A stretch of 64,000 nucleotides of DNA from Topomyia yanbarensis (Eukaryota > Arthropoda > Insecta > Diptera > Culicidae). Where the stretch lies: positions 393,035,037 to 393,099,036 of the forward strand of contig NC_080672.1 of assembly GCF_030247195.1 (NCBI RefSeq), given 5' to 3'. The position numbers were made by a program, and so were the translations under genes. This document shows, one piece after another, positions 11,142-23,559 of the stretch (the stretch's first letter is position 1; each line of letters begins with the position of its first letter). The notes under the pieces were generated by a model. The model worked only from the letters and a program-made list of their open reading frames with translations. It had not been told where the DNA came from and searched no databases.

Positions 11142-11147
11142 AATAAA
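11142..11147 (+). terminator. polyadenylation signal AATAAA
   Basis: Canonical AATAAA 38 bases after the stop codon of the membrane-protein gene, with a T-rich context upstream. It supports a short 3' UTR. Confidence 0.65.
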
Positions 11148-12514
11148 AACGAGTCTTTAACATGTCTTTATTGGTAACTTTGGCGTTGTAGATACGACCG
11201 CGACGTCTGCAGATTTATATACTAGAACAAAATTTTCCATTAATCTTCTCTGTAAGATTTAACAGACCTAAATGGCGACATATCAAGTACCTTCAATTAT
11301 ATAGAACCAGACAAACAGTTTTCTGTCCATCCAACCTGAACGTAATAATCGTTGTACCCTGATCTTATCTTGATCTAGTTAATTAAGTTACTTCAGCTGT
11401 GACTCAAGCATTCAAGCACAGTAAAATTTTTCAAATAAAAAATGCGCTAAATGCAACTCTCACAGGATTGAAATGTTTGAACGGAGTATGATTTAAAGTG
11501 TTGCTATTTCTGAGTTCGTTTTTACTGTTTCTTGTAATCTTATCAGAGAGGTCGGCGATCGAGCGATTGCAGTGATTATACGTCATTAAACTATGTATGT
11601 ATGTACGTAGTGAACTCAGCTGTTTTTTTTGCAGAGTTCAATCGCTCCACGCCGCACTTATCGCGAGTTTGTAATCTTTAAGTGCTTCGGGCGAGTACAC
11701 AACATTCGATCATGATTGATTCGGTAATTTGTCTTGGGAAACTTGATCATTGACACTGAGTCACCAGAGGCTTACAAATACAAATAACACATAATCAAAT
11801 TACAACAAAGTCATTTTCAAAGTTTTCCAATTAATTTCTTACATCACCAGCTAAAAAATGTCTCGCGGCCACCGTTGAAAGCGCTCGTTGCCTCAAAATG
11901 TAATAACTTAATCAATTTTGACCCACGTTGACACTCTGGGATCGCAGAAAATAAACGTACCAATCTAGGGCATGTCATCGTAGCGCAGCGCAAATAGCAA
12001 ACAATATAAAAGTATCGGTTTTTATCTGCTGACGTTTTCAGCTGGCTGGCGGGCGCAGGGCAAAACTAGAGCAAATTGCACGAACGAATAAATCAACCCA
12101 ACCCAAACCCAATCACGTTGCATCGTTTGCCAATCCTCCCTCCAACTCCGCCACCACCCCCCCCATTTATAGAATGTATGATCGCTATCTGATAGTTGAT
12201 GAAGTATACCCCGATGTAAACAGATTCATGCCCGGGTCGGACCGGTATAGCATAGCTGACAGCTAAGATGCAATAACAACACTTATTGTGGCACCACACT
12301 TGGGTTGGGTATACGGTATGTATAGTATAGGTTTTGGTATAGGGGTATAGGACTTCAGGGGTCACAGCGATGCATTCGACGACGATGCTGGTGATGAGAC
12401 GACGATGTTGTTGCTCTTTTTTAACTGAGAAGCGCAATTTGTCACATCAATTAGTACGGATGGGTGCCGCGTGACGTTGCGACCGCGACCCGCTGCACTC
12501 TCGTCGAAGGCTCG
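11148..12514. other. no gene seen
   Basis: Non-coding. It contains a short TGTA/TGTATG run near 11593-11607, a CCCAACCCAAACCC tract near 12096 and a C8 run near 12158. The minus-strand 114-codon frame at 12093-12437 is low-complexity at its end and is not convincing. Confidence 0.5.
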
Positions 12515-12655
12515 AACAGAATGTTCCGCTAGTGATGCAGAGTTGGGAACAATTTTATTTTAATTGTAACAATATCGTGCGGCTTTTTGCAGAAAGCAAT
12601 CTTTAAATTGTTCCAATCCATCTTCGACGCTCCGTCAGTGACGGAACATTCTGTT
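12515..12655. repeat. 141 bp unit with perfect 14 bp inverted ends
   Basis: AACAGAATGTTCCG (12515-12528) and CGGAACATTCTGTT (12642-12655) are exact reverse complements. The short motifs CTAGTGATG and CAGTGA follow and precede them internally. It may be a tiny MITE, but no target duplication is evident. Confidence 0.4.
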
Positions 12656-13554
12656 TGGTTTTTTTTACTGTAGATCTGTCGATTTATTGCCGTTTGGGAA
12701 ATCGATCGATTCAATTGCAAGTAGGTATTTGTCGATCATTTCTGTGATGATAATTGTGATGGGAATTAATGGGATTCAAATACAGGATTGGCTATGCCGC
12801 ATTAGACGCTTCAGTCTCTAATCTCAACTGGGATAGAAGCAGGCCAAACCTATTCTTGAAATCATCATTGCCCTTTGATTTGTCTGTAGATAACACAGAA
12901 GCTCTGACGTTAATTACTTGTTGGACTTGATTCGCTTCCAACTTTAAATTTTTTATCACGTGCAATCCAATATCAATATTGTTTGAATGACATGCTGTGA
13001 TTGATTGCGTGTAATGTAGTACGACTTTTAACGTATTGTCTGAGTCACTATTCTTATTATATACCTGTCTAGCGATTGATTAGAGTGCCGTTCTTCAGTG
13101 ATATCACTCAAGCGAACGTAACAATGATTGACGAAGTAACTGAGCAGTTGAACGCCGCCTAGGAAATTTAATCCGTACTGACATTCTACCAACGTAGTAG
13201 ATCGGTATCGGAATGCATGTGATCGGATTAAACAGAATATTCGTGTGTGATCATATTAACGAGGAATATTTCCTAAATATTGAAATGTCATTGAAGGACT
13301 TTGTAGAATGTATAATTACAACTTTTAGAATGGATTTTTTTTAAAGTTGTAGTTGCATTCACTGGCGGAATGATTGATCATAATGATCCTAACAAGATCC
13401 AAGCAATAAGAGGTGAGTTAGTTGGGCAGTAGGGCATCGTAAATTTTTTTCAAGTAGAATACTACTAATTTAACCCGATTTTTTAACGTGAATATCTGCC
13501 GTTTTACTGAATGAAAAAATAAGATTTTTGCGATATCTGATTGGAAATATATAT
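12656..13554. other. no gene seen
   Basis: AT-rich non-coding sequence without clear repeats or coding frames. Confidence 0.5.
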
Positions 13555-14912
13555 AACAATTGAATGGCTGGCGTCCAAAAGGGACTAACCCACATTTTGC
13601 ATTTTTTACAGGAAATGGAAAAAACTTCCGCATTTCCAAATTAGCATTGTTTTTATTGTAAAAATACACGTTTTTATTAGTTCATTGCCTCATGTTGTCT
13701 ATAAAAATAAGATTATTACAGTAAAGTAGTACTTTTCAATTCACGAGCATTTCTGTAGCTCGAGGGGGTAACCCCGGGGGTACCTAGCGTCCAAAAGGGA
13801 CTAACCCACATCTTTATCTTTCGTTTTAGAGATGTGGTGTCTTTGGCAAAGTTTTTGCGTGACATACTGCGCTTTATTTGACCATTTTATATTAGTTTGG
13901 AATTTAGTAGCTAGGGCGGCGCTGTCATCAACTTTTCAATGGAACAAGATAGAAAGATGGTTTCTATGGCAAAGTTGTATATATATCTTCTGAAGATACC
14001 AGCTATGTAGGATCCACTAGGTTTTGAAATTTGGCCCATTTTTAAAAACATAATCTGTAAATAAATGTTTTGACTAAAACCTCTATCTCGAAATATACGG
14101 GATCTAGAAAGTTTGCATCTTCAGAAGATGTGTTTAAAATTATAGGACCTACAACTTTATCGAAGACACCACATTTCTATCTTGCTTTATTAAAAAGTTG
14201 ATAACAGCGCCGCCCTAGTGACTGAATTCCAAACTAGTATGATTCAATCAAATAAAGCACTTAGGGCCATACAGCAACTTTTCCGAATGTACAAAAACTC
14301 TATAACGAAAACTAGTAAATTCCACGTTCTTTAACTTTCCGACCACAATGTACCGTTTTTCTCTTGATGCATTATTGCTTGGTCAATTTTCAATGTCAAG
14401 ACATGACACTTTCACTGGAATTTTCGAAAAAAATATGCTCAATAATATACATTAGTGCAAGAAATATATATTAGATTGAAAATAGCCATACATAGCAAGT
14501 GTGTGAGCGGCCTTCACCTTCAGGAACGACTGTGTGGGCCGAAACGTCAACTTACAATGCAATACAACTAAAAACAGTATTATATCGAGTTCACCGATAT
14601 GTGCGCTACAACTTAAAATGTACTGATTGCGAATCGATAGACAACCTTATCTTAAAACGTGAGAAAACGAACGAGAAAACTTGAATTTCCATTAGACTGA
14701 ATGTGGGGTTAGGCCCTTTTGGACGCCAGCTAGTACTGGGATAACCTCCAAGGTCAACTTTGACTGTTAATAGCAAAAAATCTAAAAATTATTTTCAAAA
14801 TTCTTAAATGGCAGTATACGTGGATTACTTATAAATATCAAAAAAATGTAAAAATGTCGATTTCGGAAAAAGGGTTAGCCCCTTTTGGACGCCAGACATT
14901 CAATTTTGTATC
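13555..14912. mobile_element. nested inverted-repeat element(s), about 1.36 kb
   Basis: The outer ends are inverted: AATTGAATGGCTGGCGTCCAAAAGGGACTAACC near 13558, and its reverse complement with two changes ending near 14910. Two inner copies of the GCGTCCAAAAGGG.CTAACCC motif lie near 13788 (direct) and 14704 (inverted). Inside these is a further inverted pair of about 90 bases centred on GGGCGGCGCTGT (near 13914) and ACAGCGCCGCCCTAG (near 14203). No transposase is readable. It looks like MITEs inserted in each other, or one multi-layered fold-back. Confidence 0.65.
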
Positions 14913-15190
14913 CAATTCCGTAGAATGTACAATTACTAAAAATAACGGAATTGATTGATCGGTACAATTCGACCAAGCAGCGAGCGTTGATAGAACTGCC
15001 CCCTTTTCATCCAATGAACTGCGACACAAGTATAAAAAGAAGTTTCATGTCAGCTCGCATTCTTCGGTGGTAGGTAATACATCCCATGCATGACTGCTGC
15101 CATGCATTGATAACATTTCATTCCAATGATACACTGGCGTGCCAGTTTCATACATGCTTATAAAATGCAATGATGACACACCACAGAAAA
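14913..15190. other. no gene seen
   Basis: Short spacer between two MITEs; nothing recognisable. Confidence 0.4.
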
Positions 15191-15981
15191 AAAGAAAGCT
15201 CGTCGCTGTTGTGCTATCTTATGACAAGCGCCATTTTGCACATTTCGAGAAAAACGATTTTTAAAGTTTGAGATTGAATATCATGAAACTTATAAATGGT
15301 AGAAACAATTCAGAGAAGACAATTGATGCTTCTACCTATTCTGTACTAATCTCTCTAATATTACGAACATCGATTGACTATGTTGCGGGTTTTCACTAAA
15401 AATGTAAACAAAAGTCGCACTCACACGTGTCATAGGTGTGTATTGATGAAAAAATTTGTATAACGTGTCATAATCGTGCATGGAAAATTTTCCATAGAAA
15501 AAAATCACCAATTATGAACTTTTATTCATATCTTTGGCTTCATTTGGTCTATAAACAATCGGTTAGATGCATTTCGAAGGAAATGAGTCAGGGAATCTAG
15601 AAAAATAGTTATTTTTAGTTATAGTGTTGCCAAATAGGTAATATTTCCAGTTTAAAGCTAAAACTGCGTTTTTCTCCCAATACATGTATTTTTCTTTTGT
15701 AAATTATTATGCCCTTGTGTTTCTACGACATTTTTACACATAAAAGCAACTAAAACTTTATTATAACTTAAGTCAATCCCAAGATATAATGATTTGAAGC
15801 AAAACATTCACAATTTCTCATCATGTTTCTCGCTATATCTAAGTAACCAAGTAGAATTTCAAAATTCTGAAAACGCCACGTTGTAGAGATTTTTCTGACA
15901 AGTAATGTGGCATATCTAACTCCGTTTACCCCAAAATGGTGTTTGTCATAAGATAGCACAACAGCGACGAGCTCTTTCTTT
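15191..15981. mobile_element. MITE with more than 30 bp inverted ends
   Basis: AGCTCGTCGCTGTTGTGCTATCTTATGACAA occurs just inside the left end, and its exact reverse complement just inside the right end, each next to an AAAGAAAG-like run. The roughly 790 bp between has no coding capacity. No unambiguous target duplication, so the superfamily is open. Confidence 0.75.
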
Positions 15982-16445
15982 AGGAGCTGAATAACTGGAT
16001 CGGCGATGGGGTGGTTTGATACGAGAGAACCGCACTCAAATTTTCAATGTTTCAAATTGGGAAAAAGTATTTCGTAACATCATGCTACAAACACCGCTTG
16101 ATAACGATCCGCAAAACCAGATTAATTGTATAACAGGTTGATGTATAACGGAATTGGTACATCTACATAGAGAACGGCTTATTTTGTGTGCGGCCAAATG
16201 ACGCAATGGACATTTTACTTATTTTGTTAGCGAATTTCGCGGCTCAACAACTGAAAAGCTCCATTAAAAGTAATGTCCTGGTACTACATTTGTTGTCGAC
16301 TATTATCATACAGGACAATCGCAGGGTTATTGCGAAAATTCCACACTAAGAAACCTGCTTGGTTAAGGTTTGAGCATATTATTATTTTGGGGATGGGATA
16401 AAACGTGCCCCCTAAGGAAATACGATCATAATTTAGCTATAGAGC

Positions 16446-17079
16446 ATTAACGTATGCGGAATGAAATTTGGACAACGCTTCCAGCATTAAAACAAATATG
16501 CAACCCTGCGCAAAGCACTATACTAAACGTCATACTCTAGGCACACTTATTTCAAATATCCAGTGTTAATTTCGACCCACTAGGAGATACCATGTGAACA
16601 AAATGGCAGCGAACGCCCATTCTGGACTATTATGCCACAAAAAGTTTTGGCGCATTGGAGGATTATGGTATAATGGTATATAGATGTAGTTGTGGTACAT
16701 TTGGAGGGATATCAGCCTTTTGTACAAAATTACAAAAGGCTGATATCCCTCCAAATGTACCACAACTACGTCCAAATGAGGTTTTTCTGGGATAATATGA
16801 AGCAGAGAGTAAATGCTCATAATTTTCGACATAAAACTAACAAAAATGATAATCAAAATTAAGAAAGAAATTAAAAATATGCCAACATCAATTTTTTCGA
16901 CGCCTTTGCAAAAAGTTCCTGCAAACTGTCGTAAAGCTTCTCGAATGAACTCAAATTTTTTTCTATATTAAGTTAAAAAGCTGACAAATGTTTTCATATA
17001 GAGAGAACATTTAATAAATGGTTTTCTACAAAAAATTGCCTTTTGAATTTTGTTCAAATTTTATTCCGCATACGTTAAT
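16446..17079. mobile_element. MITE with 28 bp inverted ends
   Basis: ATTAACGTATGCGGAATGAAATTTGGAC at 16446-16473 is matched by its reverse complement, with two changes, at 17052-17079. The 634 bp unit contains a perfect hairpin (16686-16769). No protein is readable. Confidence 0.7.
16686..16769. repeat. perfect 39 bp hairpin, 6 base loop
   Basis: The arms 16686-16724 and 16731-16769 are exact reverse complements around CAAAAT. The left arm starts GTAGTTGTGGTACATTTGGA. Such a perfect and tightly spaced hairpin is young. It lies inside the MITE 16446-17079. Confidence 0.9.
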
Positions 17080-20000
17080 TGGGAGAATTTAATAAATGAT
17101 ATCATTTAAACAACTTTTTCCCTGTAATCGCAATTATAACACTGCAAAATATTTAAAAACATGAAAAATATGCAATGTTTCAAAATCATTATAAATTACA
17201 TTTTGAAAAATGGGCAGGGCAAAACACACTTGTGTGGGGGTAAACATCACCACAACAATGGGGCAGAAAGCTCGTTGGACAAGCACGTAATTTTGTTTTC
17301 TGTCGGGAGCTACACAAAAATGTAGCATTAAATTTCCTTAGGTTATGAAATTATTAGGTGTTTAAAACATGTTTTTGATTTCGATATGCGTGTATCGATA
17401 TTCCGGTATTTCACGAGGGAATGATAAAATTAGGAAAAAAATTAAGAATGGGAGATTTTTGGGTAAATTGTCCAAAAACTCCAACTTTCCGTATTTTTCA
17501 AGAAACGAAGATATTTCTATTGAAATGCTAAGAATGTTTTCTTCAAAATAAGGTATAAACTGCAATTTTCGGAATGCTACTTCAAAAGTTATAGCATTTA
17601 ATATATTTTTTCTCATATTTTCTCATAGTACCAATGTTAGAGGGCGGGGGTCTAAAATTGTCTAATTTATGTTAAATTTGGCATCTGAGCTTACTTTTAC
17701 AATTGTCACAATATGAAAGGGGGGTCATGAATCACACAATAATAAATGAGCGCAATTATAACATGAGCACTTATTTGGACATACGGAATTAAACATCTAC
17801 TCCATCTAAATAACAGCCTTTTTTAATCTGCCTAAATGAGTCACTGAATCGATCAAAAGAGTCGATTCTTTTTTGTGGGTGTATCGGACACGATCCATTC
17901 TCGCAACTGAGTTAGTTTGTTCTTCTCTACTTGGTGCTATAGTCCTATTGTGGAAATGTGACCCTTCATTTTGCCAGATTTCAAAACTGATTCTTATTGC
18001 ACAAGACAGTTGCAGCATGCTCGGGAAAAATTCGTTCAGAAATTCATTGCAATAAGTTACGTTTTCGTTAACTGAACGATTTACGAGAATCGTGACCAAA
18101 TTCCTGAATTTATGGAAATTTATGGATAATAAACCTCGCATTCGTGAAACTATTTGTGTTCCAAAAAACTAGCTCGCGCCAAAAATAAAAATGGCGTTGC
18201 GATCAAATTTTTGGTTGGGTTACTGTGGTTGCTCCCTGAACATGTTTATTTTTGTTATGATTCTAGTTCATAATGTTGAGATACACTTATTTGTATTAAA
18301 TATATTAACTAAATGACAGTTAAACAATGTTCACAGTTTTATGAGCTTAGCAGTGAATTTTTTAAACCCCCAGTCAAGCGTGATGTCCCACAAGAAAAGG
18401 ATCTCATTTTAAACGGATGAGAACTAATGGAATTGAAACATTTGGTTGGATTACCAAGCCAATGCAAGGTGCGCTATGCTACATTTCTCCTTAGTGGAGA
18501 ACAATTTAGGTAAAAACTATGGGTTTGCTCAGGAACACAAATCGTGTCTCTGGTTTTTTGGAGCTAGCGCCAATCCGGCGCTAGCTTAGTCCTGTCGCTA
18601 AGTTAGTGTTGTATTCTGATGAGACCATACACAGACATACACAGCCAATACATGTAGGAATCCTGTAAAATTGCAGACGTTCGCTTACAATTTTTCTTGT
18701 CAGTATTGATGTTTTTGGCACATATGGTATGTGACATCATTAAAGCGGGCAGGCCAACTATGCAGCGTACAAAATGAAGATGATTCAAAACTATACGGCA
18801 TTGAATTATTCATTCAATGAAGAATTTAATCAACGAATCATTTTGAACCTTATTCAAGAAACGTGGACAACCGTACCGACCGTTTCAATTTGATGGGGGT
18901 TTGGTAAATGGTTGCGAGTGACTTTGCTAAGAGGGTTAATGTCACTCCTTTGGTTCTAAGCTCCTGGGATGGGACAGAGGTATTTGGCCCTACCCTGGCT
19001 AATGGGCCTGAGACGAAGTCGAAACGCAATTCCATAACTAATTTAGTTGTATTATGATATTCTGAATTTCTCTTCGTCTTATCATATGTTATTTTTTTGG
19101 TTGCTATCGAATTTTTTACTCGGAATAACCTGACGATATGCACTGAATCATAAAAGTGTGACTGATTCGCGGAATCTTGTTTTGTGTATCACGAACACGA
19201 TTTGTGGCTTTATAATGAATTTTAGTACTCAACGTAGTTTTCATTTTCTATCCGAGTATCACACTAAACCTCATCAAATGAATAAAGGGTAATTCTTACA
19301 CCACGTGGACAATTTAGAGGAGGGTAGAAGTCACGAGGCAGTCCATGCTTGTCAATGTACATTTTTGTCGTACTGGGTAAGATTAAGTGTGTCCCTCGAA
19401 ATTTGTCATTCCATATGGACATATTTGAATTTGGTGAATCTTTGGATATTATTAAATGGCTCTGGCATTGATTTATTTGAAATTCACAATAATCAGAACA
19501 AAGTGCAACCAAATGCATGTAAATCGTTTCTTTATGTCATCCTCCATGCACTTTTCAAATCAAACAAATCCAAATTAGCGGACATTTCTGTACAAACACA
19601 TGTTCCGTGTCCCGCTAATCATTGTGAGATGTTGACAAGTTTGCTGACAAGTCAGAATCTACCCGCCGAAACCATAGGTTCTTGCTTCATACTCCTGGGT
19701 AATACGCTCCGGGGGTAATTTATCATAACTGTGTAATAGTAGGAAAACAAACTTTTTCATATTTTCCTTTTTCCAAAAGCCATCCATTCTGAATCGCACA
19801 AAGCACCAAGTGAGCTCAGCCTTCCCGTCATGTTTGTATGGTGAAGAAAAGATTATAGTACCAAACGGCAAATTGGGGGGTGGTTGATGGGTAAGCATAT
19901 TATTCCTCTACCCACACCTCCGGCAGGATCACCTGTTGCTGGCGGTGGCTTGTTTATGGACTAACGAGCTTATCAGAGAGTGAGTGTATGGCTGAGGGGG

Positions 20001-20740
20001 AATGATAAAGAGACCTTTTCATATACACGTTTGAAAGCATACCGGCTGCGACAAAGGGACTTTGCTGCTACTGCGGCAAAGAAAGCTTTTTGTGGCAATG
20101 AGTTAGTGTAGTCTTGTGGGTGAGCTCTGACGACTCGGTCGTGCAAAAACAGCTTTTTCGAGCGAGAATCTTCATTAGTTGAGTTTATAAATTACTTAGC
20201 AAATTTTTTCGTCAGGTTCTATATTTACTGAAGCATGGTTGTTAATAATGAATACTTTTCTGTGTTTTGCTTTTTCCCCAGGCCCACAAGACCAATCAAG
20301 GATATCACGCAGTTGTCGACGGCTGGTTCGTCCCATGATTGCGGATCCCTGTCCCGGGTGGTAATGGTTAGGAAAACCGATCAACGTGTGATTAATCACA
20401 AAGGCGCTAGTCGAAAGGTGAGTTATATTCGGTGAGCAGTAATATGCCCTTGATCGTAGTTCAAAGAGCATTTCGCTATTGTGATTGTGGCGGGTATTCA
20501 CCACATACTACACTAGCCACTACAATCGATCGTACTTTCCGTAGGAGTTCACCGTTTGTCACTGCTTCCTTTAATTCAACAGTCAATGAATTTCCCGTTT
20601 CCTTTCTTTACAATCGGTGTCACCTTATGATTTACAATTATGCGCCAAATACTATTTCTTATTTGCATCAGATCGTTTTCTTTGTTTTTCGGTTTTTTAT
20701 TCAAGTAGGTTCTTTACTGAAACAGTTAACCTCACTTTTC
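17080..20740. other. no gene seen
   Basis: About 3.7 kb of AT-rich DNA without a supported gene. Open frames up to 137 codons (for example 19305-19718 +) show no domain. A small hairpin AGCTAGCGCC-AATCC-GGCGCTAGCT lies near 18562-18586. The segments 18870-19030 and 19260-19520 look like repeat debris, but I could not name them. Confidence 0.45.
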
Positions 20741-20861
20741 TTGACAGCTCGCTTGTATTGTTTACATGGACTTAGTAAAAATTGTGTACGACTAGAATCG
20801 CTCGAAGCAAATCGTACAGAATTTTTCTAAATCCATGTAAACAGTATAAGCGAACTGTCAA
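20741..20861. mobile_element. short palindromic MITE, copy 3 (best preserved)
   Basis: Starts TTGACAGCTCGCTTGTATTGTTTACATGGA and ends with the near-perfect reverse TCCATGTAAACAGTATAAGCGAACTGTCAA. About 121 bp, no coding capacity, same family as 1404-1512 and 1676-1789. Confidence 0.7.
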
Positions 20862-21462
20862 AAATGAGCACTCAGTTCATTTGTGACGTTACCGTAAAGT
20901 ATTCAATTTCTCTACAAGCTTGTCCTTTTTTCATTTCTTCGAACGTCCATTTCGGGAATCCTTCAGTGCCTCCTGTGCTGTGAAACTGCTTTCTAGTTGA
21001 CCTCCCTAGTAACAATTGTAGTTTTATGATAGTTTTATAGCCACTCTTAGTAAACTTAGATTGCACTTGTAGCGCGCTATAAAACTTCAACTATTACTTG
21101 GGCTAGTTTACAGTTTTTTGACGTTCTCAGCTCGCATCTTCAGCGTAATACACTGCTGGCCAATAAAATAGGTGTGTGATAGATTATTTTGTTTTTCTCT
21201 CAATTACGCATACCAAGTTGCAGCAGTCTCAATCACACCTACCGCACACAGAAGCCTTGGAATCTGTCAAGCTACTAGTGGGCTGTAGGCGCTGATTATA
21301 TTTGCAATCTTTGTCAAGATGCAAAACAAGACTACCGCAGGCTTTTTCCTGTGGTCAATATAATAGGTGTGTGAAATATATTAACGTGTTATTTTACATA
21401 ATTCCAATATACGTTTTATTTGGTGAAGTTTGAATTCTGCGTGTTAATAAATGTATTTATAT

Positions 21463-21492
21463 TTGCGTTGCGTTGCGTTGCGTTGCGTTGTG
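21463..21492. repeat. TTGCG pentanucleotide microsatellite
   Basis: Five to six tandem units of TTGCG/GCGTT within the left part of the Tc1-like element. Confidence 0.8.
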
Positions 21493-21599
21493 ACGATGAT
21501 TTTGGCGGATTGCACACTGACTTCATCATGTTTGACTGCTGATTATCTAATAAGAGTTGCTTAGGAAGTGGTAAGTAGGAATTCATACCAATCCGACCC

Positions 21600-21990
21600 A
21601 TATTAAAACCTCAACAGCATGATAGCCATCATTGCCGGCCGCCCCCATCTCCATCGTTCACGGGGAAGGATAAAGGATAAGGTAGACAGGAAGTGTTGAT
21701 GCTCCACCTACTTAACGGAAGGACGACGATTCATCAGACTCTTCCATAGGTGTCGCGGAGTTGGTAGTTTGGAAGGGTATCAGGTCTAGGATTCGCTCCA
21801 AGCAAACGATGCGACCTGTAAAGCATATTTTATTAGGTAGTTGTTTAGTTAGCCTTCGAGTGCACGATCACTCGAAAAAGAGAAGATCTTGTTTAGTTTT
21901 TCATTATTTTTAAACTCTGGGCAGCCGGCTACCGAGAGTATACTATGTTCCCTAAACAAAAGCAATTTGAACTCCACACAGCCGATCGTG
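21600..21990 (-). repeat. LTR-like repeat nested in the Tc1-like element
   Basis: On the minus strand this runs from AGCCGGCTGCCCAGAGTTTAA, through an AATAAAATATG stretch and GTCGCATCGTTTGCTTGGAGC, to a CCTTCCGTTAAGTAGGTGGAGCATCAACA segment. The same order is seen on the plus strand at 40430-40830. The presence of a polyadenylation-like AATAAA and the dispersed, protein-free copies suggest a solo LTR, but its ends are unclear. Confidence 0.5.
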
Positions 21991-23559
21991 GGAGTATTGC
22001 CTAGAAAAGCTAATCTTATCTGCGTAATGGGCCGGATCACTATTTATTGCAACAGTATTTGAACAGAATTCTCTACTTCTTCTCTACGATATATTTATTG
22101 GCTTCAAAACTACCGAGTGACAACATATTATACTGGCAAAAATAGCGCGAGATGTTATAAATCAAGGACAGTATTTCTTATTTTCCATATCGGATTGTTT
22201 GTGGAATACAAGTATACGAGCGATAATATCGAACACTGAAGGGAAATATAAAGGATTGTTAACCTGATGCACGGGCTTGTTAGCAATAACGGAGCTTTAA
22301 ATTGGGTTCATAAAAACAGACGCGGCGAATTTTCAATACGTATTGACCCGTGTTCATAGATACTAGTCAGATTAGTCGTATTGGGGCTAATTTCCGATCA
22401 ACTATTCATTTTTACGGCAATGTTTTCTCGACTAGATCTGTTCGCACTCTCTCATTCTGCTACTATCGACAAAAGGCTGATAGCACCCAGTCGTCGCCGG
22501 TCTAAGGACCAAATATCATCAATAGACTTAGACTCGCGTGGAGGCATGAGATAGGAAACTAGTGAGAATTTTGCTATCCCATCGTTTGACGACCAGAATG
22601 GATGGAAGAACAGCAATACTAGCAAATACCGACTACCATATGAGCGGTGCAAATTCGAACGAGTGACGTAGAGTACTGCACTGGATGATTTTGAAAAAAG
22701 GACCAGGAGTGCGATTTTACGAAGTTTTAGCTTCCGATGGCCCTACATTTTCTGACAAAGTGAAGTTCTTGAATATTAAGATTTTTATTACTGTTTAGAA
22801 AAGCAAAAGTATCATAAAGCTAGTGTCAGGCCTTCATGAGACCTCAAGAAGTCACTTTTGGAGGTATTCGTAAATGTAGATTTGTCGGTAGACGGTTCCA
22901 AATATAATAGAAAAATACCTAATTTAACACAACTACAGATCACTTGCAACATAAAAAGCTTTTTGTGAAATTCGACAGCTCCATCTTAGGCCAATTCAAT
23001 AAATTTCCTACATGAAAGTTTCCATTTTTTAAAAACGGTTTTTAAACCAAAGCTTTGGAAGTTAAACCTTGGCGTGGAAGTGCCGGTATATTAATATATT
23101 CTGTTACTTAGTGTAGAATTAGATTTCGTCATTTACGGCTAATATACAACCGCCAGAAGAAACTTAAAACGTTGGTACACAATCAAGAAAGGCGAATCAG
23201 AAAAGGTGAGTATATGTCAGCGATTCACTAAATACAGACTGGAAAGAGGGTAATATGGAAAACCTTAAGGTCCGTCCAGGTTAAGTCTTCGGTACGGAGC
23301 AAAACCTCGACCTAGGAACTCCTAGCATGTTGTTAGTCGCCTCTTACGACATGGGAGCAGTTCCCAGAGGTTCTATTCTTGGTTGAAATAGTGCAAAAAG
23401 ATTTCAGCCCGCCGGACACCACACGGCTTCGTGTTAATAAATGTATTTATATGTTGAATAAGTCAAAGATTTGTTATAGAATGGGTCGAGCATCTCACTG
23501 TACTCAAGTGAAACGAGTTTTACTAAGAAATTTTGTTCAAGAAGATAAGACGTATAAAT

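Noticed and set aside
12093..12437. 114-codon minus frame ending in poly-Gly
   Set aside because: Composition follows simple-sequence DNA; no domain, no supporting signals.
16686..16769. microRNA precursor
   Set aside because: A perfect 39 bp stem with a 6 base loop lacks the bulges and loop size usual for animal pre-miRNAs, and it lies within a MITE.
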